This document shows positions 1 to 5,999 of a stretch of 5,999 nucleotides of DNA, one piece after another. Every line of letters begins with the position of its first letter. Position 1 is the first letter of the stretch. The stretch is from Patescibacteria group bacterium. Its GTDB lineage: Bacteria > Patescibacteriota > WWE3 > 2-01-FULL-39-13. The notes beneath the pieces were generated by a model. The model ran no database searches, had not been told where the DNA came from, and worked only from the letters and a program-made list of their open reading frames with translations. Made by a program: the position numbers and the translations under genes. The stretch lies in contig JAUPVU010000055.1 in assembly GCA_030916925.1 (NCBI GenBank), forward strand, positions 1-5,999, written 5' to 3'.

Positions 1-568
1 ATCAATCAAAAAAGCTCCCATACCATCACAGCCAAAGCCTCAATAAATTAAGACCATTGAACTGGACAATCCTTACAGTTGCACTTTAAAGCTGCTATTA
101 AAAAATAAAAATCAAGTAACAATAAATTCAATAAAAATAGTTCATTTAATTTTCAAATGGTGCAAAATGATAAAGTCATAAGAAAGAATGGACCTCTTGC
201 TACTTAAAATGCTCTCAATGTCATCCGGGGATGTTCATTTCCGTACAGCTTTTGTCATCAGGTTGTTCTCAGTCTGCCAATGTCTCAAAGTATTTTCATT
301 TTTATGTTTTAATCTTTTTCAATACTTTTTCAATTAGAACTAAGAATTATTTAACACCTAGATCGACGCTATGCACTGCTTCTGGATTTATTTATGTCCA
401 TGTACAATATATAAATTTATGAGTTTCAGTCAATCCGAGAGTCTTTTTCAAAGGTCTAGCTCAAACTTTTGTTCGATAAAATACTGGTATAATTAAACTT
501 ACAATCATTTATCGTCAGACTTGTGCATTTTTCATAGTCAAAGACTTTCGAGCAGAGATTTAGCCGCT

Positions 569-583
569 CCAGCTAGTAGCTGG
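569..583. repeat. Short perfect hairpin
   Basis: CCAGCT (569-574) and AGCTGG (578-583) are exact reverse complements separated by AGT. This is a 6-bp stem with a 3-nt loop inside otherwise AT-rich non-coding sequence. It has no following T-run and no recognised role; it may be chance. Confidence 0.4.
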
Positions 584-765
584 TTATCAGCATGAAATAA
601 AATAAAACAGTTTTAATCCCTAAATTAGCCTACAGTCTTTATAAATCAGGGGGAATCACTACAGACAGTGAAAGTGCCTTAAATCCTTTTTATGCCTCTT
701 AAAATAATTCATAATAATCGGCTTCTTCATTTTTCGAGGCGGACACTTTTTTGATAGAATCTTGC

Positions 766-813
766 TTTATTGGAAACTATTAGAAATTACTAATTAATAA
801 AGAATATTTTATT
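766..813 (-). terminator. Candidate polyadenylation signals for gene B
   Basis: Read on the minus strand, AATAAA occurs at 813-808 and again at 771-766, about 126 and 168 bases past gene B's stop codon. Either would give a 3' UTR of ordinary length. The hexamers are seen directly; their use is inferred from position and strand only. Confidence 0.4.
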
Positions 814-938
814 TTACTTAAAGCCTTTGTCTTTCTTTCGAGGACAGTTTAAATGAAAATTATGGTTATTAATCTTTAAACCCTTATAAGGATTGTCTGA
901 TTCCTTCAATGACCTTATCCCTTCCTTTTAAATATTTT

Positions 939-1609
939 TTAACTATCACTCTCAGAATGAGCTGGACTTTGGGGGCTGCGATAGACAAATTTCCGAATAC
1001 CTACAATCTTTTGTTCCAGATATCTGTTCTCAATGAGCGATTTGAGCAAATCTGCTTTTTTCACCTCATTGAGTTTATATCTTGCCCTAAAGGACTTGGA
1101 ACATATTTGATTCCATGTCAGACATTTGCGCGCAGGATGAACCGGCAGGGCATCAGGTACAAGTGCGAATATTTCCTCAAATCTAGTGGTGTCGGGAGCG
1201 AATCTAAACAAGATATCGTCAAAATCTAGACATGAATTAATAGGGCGAACCGTATGAGAAGGTTCCTGAATAGGATTGTCAATAACGTGCTGGAATTCTA
1301 AAGGTATAAATTCCCTTTTCTGGTCATCGTCCAACCTCGCCGGAACAAAAAAACCGTACCATTCCTCCAAATTATCAAAAAGAAGTCGTAAACTATCCTT
1401 GATCGCAACTTCATCCCGCCTCCCGTTAAATCCAAGCTCCCGGTCCTTCTTAATTCTGACTCAGTGTTTTCTAGTCTCATAATGTCGGTTTAACCCGATA
1501 ATTTAATTCATATCTTCAGTAGCACTACAATACATTTTTTGTGTTGTTCCGGATCCCACCATTAGAGTTTGGGAAAATATACTTACTCGAAACGGGGAAA
1601 TGATCGCAT
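939..1609 (-). CDS. Gene B: 179-residue basic protein with possible C-terminal winged helix, two exons
   Basis: I do not recognise the family. The model joins 1609-1587 (ATG, eight residues MRSFPRFE, the last codon split) to 1455-939. The body is a long open minus-strand frame with no ATG near its beginning and a stop codon just before 1455, so it needs an upstream exon. A strong donor, GTAAGTAT at 1586, lies 23 bases after an ATG, and joining it to the TCAG acceptor restores the frame exactly. The protein is highly charged. Residues ~10-50 look helical and basic, followed by a Trp-Tyr-Gly-Phe-Phe patch (40-44). Residues ~115-168 read as helix-turn-helix-wing: LTWNQICSKSF, then KKADLLKSLIENRYL, then a beta-like stretch ending KFVYRS, then a Ser/Pro tail. 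That pattern suggests DNA or protein binding in the nucleus, which is inference. The gene is divergent from gene A across 119 bp. The plus-strand frame over 909-1229 is taken as its antisense shadow. I am fairly sure of the body and less sure of the first exon. Confidence 0.55.
1456..1586 (-). other. Gene B intron (131 bp)
   Basis: The donor GTAAGTAT at 1586 is a textbook match. The acceptor is TCAG, ending at 1456. An in-frame TGA just upstream of the acceptor excludes all earlier acceptors for this frame. The acceptor has no good pyrimidine tract and the intron is over three times longer than those of gene A, so the 3' end is the weak point. Retaining the intron would stop translation immediately: GAG TAA follows the first seven codons, leaving an 8-residue peptide. 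CGGTTTAACCCG (1486-1497), a near-palindrome, lies inside. Confidence 0.45.
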
Positions 1610-1728
1610 TTTATACTTAAGAAAAAATGAGCAGCCAGCCATGTGGATAGCCATATGGGTAACTATGGCCACGTGGGAAATAAAAATTTAAAGTAGTCGA
1701 CAAGATACCCAGGCTTTCAAAATCATTC
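1610..1728. promoter_or_regulatory. Compact bidirectional promoter region between genes B and A
   Basis: Only 119 bp separate the two proposed start codons, so both divergent promoters and both 5' UTRs must lie here or inside the neighbouring exons. The stretch holds three E-box palindromes (1639-1676), an AT-rich patch (1678-1694), and an inverted repeat GCCATA/TATGGC (1650-1655 and 1664-1669). CCAG at 1709-1712, 16 bases before gene A's ATG, could be a weak splice or spliced-leader acceptor, but it lacks a T-run. Shared regulation of the two genes is inferred from this arrangement. Confidence 0.5.
1639..1676. promoter_or_regulatory. Cluster of three E-box palindromes (CCANNTGG)
   Basis: CCATGTGG (1639-1646), CCATATGG (1651-1658) and CCACGTGG (1669-1676) each contain a CANNTG E-box with the same outer C and G. 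The last core, CACGTG, is the canonical Myc/Max/USF-type bHLH site. Starts are spaced 12 and 18 bp apart. Three such 8-mers within 38 bp of a divergent promoter is unlikely to be accidental, although they could also be a decayed short repeat. The binding factor is not identifiable from sequence. Confidence 0.5.
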
Positions 1729-4700
1729 ATGACTGCAACAACCAACGCCTTAAATCATTGTGAACATTGCAGAAATTTTGAGATCAAATCACTTTTAGCA
1801 AAGTTCAACGCAATAATACCCAGACATTCTGACAATAGAAATGATTCTTCTGAAAGTTTTTTGGTTACTTTTGCATCTCTACTAAATGTTGACGCCAATG
1901 CTATAAGATCGACATTTGAAGCACATGTCAGAACCAATGCCTTCTTTGCATTTGCTGTAAAAGAATTTGGTAATAATCTTTCCCGCAATACTGAAATTCG
2001 AGCTGTGTCGTGCTTAGCAAAGATAGGAGCCATATCTGAACAATACACGTGTCGGGTTATCGTCATTTGTGAAGACTTTTGTTTCAATTCGTTACATAAA
2101 AGCACTAATGCTTTTATAGTTCATCCCAGCGGAAATGTATTCCGATCGACAATCGTATGTGTAGTCACTACACCAAATTATGTGTTTCATGAGGGTCAAG
2201 TCAGCGAAGAAATAAATGCTGAAGAACATCCAATTCATATCTATGAAGTAGATAGAATTATCGAACCCAATGCTTCAAATAGAATACCTTATATTAATAG
2301 GCTGATATCCGTTGTTGATGATATCATTAATGGCACAACTATTGAAGACAATGAAATTGGTGCTCCCCCTGAAGGAGAAATTGCGGAGCGAGAAGATGTT
2401 CCTCTGGACAATCCGGAAATTACTATAGACGAGCTTTTCTCACGATTTTTTCTTAATTCGGACCATAATAATATCAGCTTGGATGCATATACGTCGAATG
2501 AAAGACTTAAATTGAACGAAAGCCAATATCAAGGTCATCATTTGACATACAGAAAAACCTATGATATAGATGGGTTTTTCGGGCTTTTAGATCCAAAAGA
2601 TTTTATTGAATCGTTAAATAGTCCCGCAAATTTTTTCATTAATCCAATCGCTGCCAATGATAGAACCTTGAAGAATGTGGCGTATTTACTGCCAGCTGAT
2701 AATTCAAATTCGGTGCAGGCGTTCAAACTAGGATTCTTAGAACTTTCACTAGGTCCTATCGAAATTTATGTCGTTATGAATTCGATGATGGAGCATCCTC
2801 GAACCGTCATCGAGGATGTTATTTCTTGTAGTTCACAATATGCAAGATCTTTACCTTGTGAAAGGGATCAAGAACATTGGATGACATGCTCTTCGACCGA
2901 TATCGTAGATGGCCATATTTCAACGAGAAGAGCTACGACTTCTACATATGCCAGGAATCATTCAGAACGATATTCGCTTCGTCTTTCAATTTGTTACACT
3001 AAGCATTTTTTGAAAAAGCTTGAATTCGAATTTGAGCAAAGGAATATTAGAACCTGTCTTTCAATTTATTTTAAAAATATTGATACGAAATCAGTCACAA
3101 GATCTGAAAACATATCTAGAACTCTATATTTTATTAAAGATTTCAGCTTAGCTTTTAAAATGGAAAAGTTGGACAAGGAGAAGGTATATGTTGATTTCTG
3201 CGTCAGCGTAACGGCTTCGGATATAAATACGTTTAGCAAAGTAACTCTAAATATTTATTTATTTTTATGATTTTTTAGTTGACTATTTTTTGGAAAGGCA
3301 ATGACCTGATGCAGGAATTATCTCTGAATGGTAATTTGTATCCGAATCTCTTCGCACATTCTCTTGCTGATGTTCATGGTTACAGTGCATCTGGAAAATT
3401 GTTTAAAACAAATTGTTATTCAACTCATTTCGACTTGATAAGTGGTAAAGGTAATACTGCTGCTGTCTTTAAGAACTTTTCGAGGAGGTTAGCTGTATCG
3501 GTTGTAAAATCGAAATCTGGAAAAGAAACACTTTTGGAATTTAAGAACTGCTACAAAGAAATGGACGATTATATTTTAGAAGTAATTAATCGTATTCGAT
3601 CAGCAGAATTAATGACAGGTGGAGTTCGATCTGAATTCAGAGTCCAATTGGCGGATCTTTTTAGTTTGGCGCAGGCTCTTGATACCTTTTTTTCCATAGA
3701 TAATATAAAACGATTGACAATGGTTTTCGAGACCCATTCGATTTGCAGACTTGCGCACTTTTACGTCGCCATGCTATACAAGCAAATGTCAGCAAATATT
3801 CTTTCCTTGATAAACCGGTTGGCAAGAAACGAATTCCAGACCCCAGATATTCTTAATGGTGTGACAACAATTTCCATTCTAGAATCTCTCCTCACAGCGA
3901 CCCTTTTTTCCGGTTTAACTTATAGTTACGCTGGAAAACTGGTTTGGAATAAATCGGTGGTTGGATCTCGCTCTTTGGAACTGATGAAATATATTCGGAC
4001 TTTGGATCGGCCTCGTTTTGGTAACGAATTCTTTACAGATAATGTGTTAAAAATTTCAGGAACAGATGAAATTCTCAACACAATATTTGGAAAAATTTTA
4101 AGGACTCCAGTTTTCCAGTTCCCGCCAATTGGATTAATAATTCAATTTTACGATGAGAATTTACTTGATGATCAAAAGTCCGAAATTCTCTGGAAAATTT
4201 ATTTCCAAGAATTAAATTCAAACGCCTTTATAGCCGAATCTGGACCTCGTTGGAAATTGGAATCATTGAATCGGGACGTGATATTAAGCCTTCAACAAGC
4301 AGTTTCTTTCAGATCAGCCGTTGGTTCCATATTTAATTTTGAAAGTTTTAGCATCAACGGTTCCTGGAAACAAAAGTATTACATGAAACTCGCAAATGAA
4401 TGGTTGAATCACAAGTCTAATTCAATTAATATACATTATCTTCAAATGCATTTGGTTCAAGCCATTCGAAATTTGGGTATTGAACATATCCATTACGCCG
4501 GAGAGGACCGTTATAATGCATGTCCAAGTCGTCATATTAAATTAAATTTAGAAGACGTTACGGACACGGAGAGGCGTACCATGGTAGTAGATATCCCGCG
4601 AATTCTCCATACACCATCTGAAGAAGAAATCGCGAGACAACGCCGCGAAAGAATGTTGGAAATCCGGAATGAATCCGCCATTGTGCAGAGATGGCTCAGA

Positions 4701-5583
4701 AAAGAATTAGAATCACTTTTCCAGGGGGTGACTCGATACGGTGCCAAAAGATGGAAGCAAATTTTGCAGGACCGTAATCTTGAATTTGGTCGGGAAAGGA
4801 CTGCCAGGAGCCTGGGTAATAAATGGACCAGCTTGGTTAGAGAAAAAAAGGTGATTTATGACCTAATAACTCAAAGGTGGTCAGTTTCTGAGCAATATAC
4901 AGACGAACTTCCAAGGTTCGAATATAATGCTTTCAGGTCTCGTCGAAATGTCGGAAACGATCATCAACACCAAGTAGTTTCACCGAGCCCTCAGACAGTC
5001 TTTCAGCCGTCTCTTTTTGATGATTCCGGTTCCGAAGATAGTGTCGATAGTCGTATCACACTTGACTTTGATACATTTGACTATAACGATCACGAAGGTC
5101 CTTCACAAGTCTTAGAAATTAACTCAGGTCAAGGTATTCATAAAATATTATCTTCTGTTTTTTATTTTTTTAGAAATTAGCGTTCCTTCCGAGCCAAGCG
5201 TTGGTTCTACAGAAACAGAACTTTTTGACCCGATATCTATCGGCCCAGTGCAAAATGCGGAAATTCTGGTGAATCAAGAAGATGAAAGTGATAGTGAAAT
5301 TGAAAGTATTTGTCAGATATTTTTGAATTTGACTGAAAACTATATCAACTCTCGAAAAACTGTATTGAATATGTTTTCGAAAATCCAGTCGTTGCCTGAT
5401 AACGGTAGCATTTCATTGAATGAACTTATTGTTTCGATGAGCTCTTCTAGCAGGCCTAATAATGAGAGGAAAATGGAAATGATGGAGGAGCTCAGAGATG
5501 CCGGAATAATTAATTTCAGAAGCCCTAAGAAAAATTCTTTTATTATTACTAAAGGGTCCATTTTTTCTAGTGACAGTCAATAA
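1729..5583 (+). CDS. Gene A: 1258-residue Myb/SANT protein with kleisin-like C-terminus, three exons
   Basis: The coding sequence joins 1729-3240, 3279-5133 and 5174-5583 and ends in TAA. Both junctions keep the frame (phase 0, then phase 1 with a split Glu codon at residue 1123). Residues 1-504 are unrecognised: a His-Cys-x-x-Cys near the N-terminus (10-14), an acidic stretch (~205-235), then mixed alpha/beta-like sequence. Residues 505-960 are largely helical and contain GGVRSEFRV (~618-626). A charged Arg/Glu helix (~950-968) leads into a telobox-like Myb domain (~972-1028) with Trp976, Trp996 and Trp1020. Then come a basic patch (RSRR, ~1057), an acidic Ser/Asp-rich linker (~1082-1112) and another acidic run (~1157-1166). 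Residues ~1183-1253 form a kleisin-like winged helix. No signal peptide or membrane segment is evident, so it is probably a nuclear chromatin protein. The ATG at 1729 is the first in this frame after a stop at 1681-1683; an upstream exon cannot be excluded. Telomere-associated, cohesin-associated and domesticated-transposon origins all remain open. Confidence 0.8.
2792..2820 (+). repeat. Long perfect hairpin within gene A coding sequence
   Basis: CATCCTCGA (2794-2802) and TCGAGGATG (2810-2818) are exact reverse complements around a 7-nt loop. In RNA the stem extends by a G-U and an A-U pair to about 11 bp (2792-2802 with 2810-2820). It lies in exon 1 over codons for His-Pro-Arg-Thr-Val-Ile-Glu-Asp. 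The structure is seen directly; no function is known and chance is possible. Confidence 0.5.
3241..3278 (+). other. Gene A intron 1 (38 bp, phase 0)
   Basis: The donor is AAA|GTAACT and the acceptor is a T-run ending TTTTTTAG, with CTCTAAA near the donor as the only branch-point-like motif. Removing it joins codon 504 (Lys) directly to TTG (Leu) and keeps 1855 bases of downstream sequence in frame. The length is not a multiple of three and an in-frame TGA lies at 3268-3270. Retention would therefore end the protein at residue 513, without the Myb domain. Confidence 0.85.
4680..4862 (+). other. Telobox-like Myb/SANT domain of gene A
   Basis: Residues ~972-1028. Trp976 to Trp996 spans 20 residues with GVTRYG before the second Trp, the same spacing as the telomere-repeat Myb consensus (W...L..GV..YG...W). 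The third helix reads RTARSLGNKW (1011-1020), parallel to RT..DLKDKW of TRF/telobox proteins, with the same 9-residue Arg-to-Trp spacing. The loop between helices 2 and 3 is about three residues longer than in human TRF1 and close to plant TRF-like proteins. The second half of the core is Gly-Asn instead of Lys-Asp. A Myb fold is well supported; telomeric DNA specificity is not. Confidence 0.7.
5134..5173 (+). other. Gene A intron 2 (40 bp, phase 1)
   Basis: The donor is CAAG|GTATTC and the acceptor follows a long T-run (TTTTTTTAG). Splicing completes a Glu codon and opens a continuous frame of 135 further codons to the TAA at 5581-5583. The AG 7 bases further on (5179-5180) would break the frame. 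Retention would stop translation at the TAG at 5178-5180, leaving a protein with the Myb domain but without the C-terminal winged helix. Confidence 0.85.
5353..5565 (+). other. Kleisin-like (Rad21/Rec8) C-terminal winged helix of gene A
   Basis: Residues ~1183-1253. The order is a helix RKTVLNMFSKIQ, then SISLNELI, a helix ERKMEMMEELRDAGII, then a strand NSFIITKGSIF that ends five residues before the C-terminus. In kleisins the same order appears at the extreme C-terminus: a hydrophobic helix, 'isl.eL', a helix with a hydrophobic repeat, then 'y.dI.it.gp.F'. The usual Gln before the last strand is not evident. No kleisin N-terminal domain was found in this protein. The call rests on pattern memory and should be treated as tentative; an unrelated winged helix is the main alternative. 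Confidence 0.4.
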
Positions 5584-5670
5584 AAACTTGCAAACTTAAA
5601 TAACTTTTTGCAAAAAAATGTTGTCTGTGTTTTCATTTATTAATTGATTTAATTAAAATAATTTAATAAA
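5579..5670 (+). terminator. Gene A polyadenylation signals
   Basis: AATAAA at 5579-5584 overlaps the stop codon (TAA, 5581-5583). A second AATAAA lies at 5665-5670, 82 bases past the stop. Use of the first would leave a 3' UTR of only a few tens of bases. Both hexamers are on the sense strand; which one is used cannot be told from sequence. Confidence 0.5.
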
Positions 5671-5878
5671 CTGAAATACATTTTTATATTCTTTCATATT
5701 AATTCTTTTGATTTGAACTTGAGGATAATTGAAATATGCGATTAAGACTAGTAAAAAAGGCTTTTCAACCAATTAGAATTCAAATTCTTAAATTGCTGAT
5801 ATATTTGAATGAAAATATTCAATCACCATTCTAGAGAAGTGAAGCTTCGTTATTGAAGTTTTGAAATTTCACACACTT
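5584..5878. other. AT-rich 3' flank between gene A and the tandem array
   Basis: No open frame or RNA gene is visible. The first part is probably gene A 3' UTR. TTGCAAA (5588-5594) and TTTGCAA (5607-5613) form a short inverted repeat. Near the right end are 8-bp palindromes GAAGCTTC (5841-5848) and GAAATTTC (5863-5870), just inside the inverted repeat that borders the array. Confidence 0.5.
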
Positions 5879-5893
5879 GGGCGTCTAGAATGG
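5826..5893. repeat. Inverted repeat at the left edge of the tandem array
   Basis: CCATTCTAGA (5826-5835) is the exact reverse complement of TCTAGAATGG (5884-5893), the first core motif of the array. Inside it, AAGTG (5837-5841) and CACTT (5874-5878) are also complementary, so the 68-bp block could fold as a long interrupted hairpin. It may mark the edge of a repeat element whose array lies to the right. Confidence 0.5.
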
Positions 5894-5999
5894 CAGAATT
5901 CAGGCTCTAGAATGGCAAAATCATTTTCCGGGGCGTCTAGAATGGCAGAATTCAGGCTCTAGAATGGCAAAATCATTTTCCGGGGCGTCTAGAATGGCA
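5879..5999. repeat. 52-bp-period tandem array with 22+30 bp sub-repeats
   Basis: About 2.3 identical copies are visible, and the array continues beyond the window. Each 52-bp unit holds the core TCTAGAATGGCA twice, spaced 22 then 30 bp, with starts at 5884, 5906, 5936, 5958 and 5988. The spacer after the first core is GAATTCAGGC and after the second is AAATCATTTTCCGGGGCG. Perfect identity between copies suggests recent amplification or ongoing homogenisation. The array is more GC-rich than the 3' flank beside it. It has the form of a minisatellite or satellite; I see no match to known telomere repeats. Confidence 0.9.

Larger units (their letters stand above)
1..938. other. AT-rich non-coding flank left of gene B
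   Basis: I see no supportable gene here. The only open frame of any length (231-422, plus strand) gives a low-complexity Phe/Ser/Tyr-rich translation with no domain-like pattern, and there is no tRNA-like cloverleaf. AATAAA occurs at 42-47, 121-126 and 130-135, but in sequence this AT-rich those matches mean little. TTTCGAG recurs at 546-552, 732-738 and 836-842 without a regular period. The right end probably holds the 3' UTR of the minus-strand gene whose stop codon is at 939-941. Distal promoter, intergenic or decayed repeat sequence are all possible. Confidence 0.6.

Noticed and set aside
231..422. Plus-strand open frame of 63 codons
   Set aside because: Low-complexity Phe/Ser/Tyr-rich translation in AT-rich DNA, no domain pattern, no splice partners that extend it sensibly.
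546..842. Recurring TTTCGAG motif in the left flank
   Set aside because: Spacing is irregular, and the 7-mer also turns up within coding sequence (for example near 3479 and 3725), so there is no evidence for a specific role.
909..1229. Plus-strand open frame antisense to gene B
   Set aside because: The minus-strand frame is longer, more charged and protein-like, and gains an in-frame first exon with a strong donor. The plus frame looks like its shadow.
1298..1480. Minus-strand frame beginning with an ATG at 1480
   Set aside because: It overlaps gene B's exon 2 in another frame, ends early, and its ATG lies inside the proposed intron.
1610..1615. TATAAA on the minus strand directly abutting gene B's ATG
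   Set aside because: A TATA box needs roughly 30 bp before the transcription start, so here it would place the start after the ATG and inside the intron. It is more likely chance, unless the first-exon model is wrong.
5879..5999. CRISPR-like array or heat-shock elements in the tandem repeat
   Set aside because: The spacers are themselves repeated identically and the host is eukaryotic, so it is not CRISPR. The TCTAGAA/GAATTC arrangement does not give the alternating GAAnnTTC spacing of heat-shock elements.

Overview
The window is eukaryotic nuclear DNA. The genes are interrupted by GT...AG introns. Two of these are only 38 and 40 bp long and end in T-runs followed by TAG. AATAAA polyadenylation signals are present, the DNA is AT-rich outside the genes, and there is no sign of Shine-Dalgarno sites or operons. 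Very short introns with T-rich 3' ends suit a compact genome such as a small invertebrate (nematode-like or similar), but I cannot place the species.

Layout. Positions 1-938 are AT-rich and apparently non-coding; their right end probably carries the 3' UTR of the first gene. A minus-strand gene (B) occupies 1609 down to 939. I reconstruct it as two exons giving a 179-residue basic protein that ends in a possible winged helix. A 119-bp divergent intergenic stretch (1610-1728) separates it from gene A and contains three E-box palindromes of the form CCANNTGG. Gene A runs rightward from 1729 to 5583. Three open stretches join in frame across the two tiny introns to give one 1258-residue protein. 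Downstream is an AT-rich 3' flank, then a tandem array with a 52-bp period that starts at about 5879 and runs off the end of the window.

Gene A is the most informative object here. Its first ~960 residues match no family I can name. Residues ~972-1028 form a Myb/SANT domain with all three structural tryptophans and a telobox-like third helix. An acidic, serine-rich linker follows. The last ~70 residues resemble the C-terminal winged helix of kleisins (Rad21/Rec8), the part that binds the SMC1 head in cohesin. The Myb call is fairly strong and the kleisin call is tentative. If both hold, the protein could link sequence-specific DNA binding to an SMC-type complex or to telomere or repeat chromatin. 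That last step is inference.

The two genes share a short bidirectional promoter region and both end in what may be a winged helix, so they may be co-expressed partners. A 10-bp core of the nearby tandem array also occurs inverted at the array edge and once inside gene A's coding sequence.
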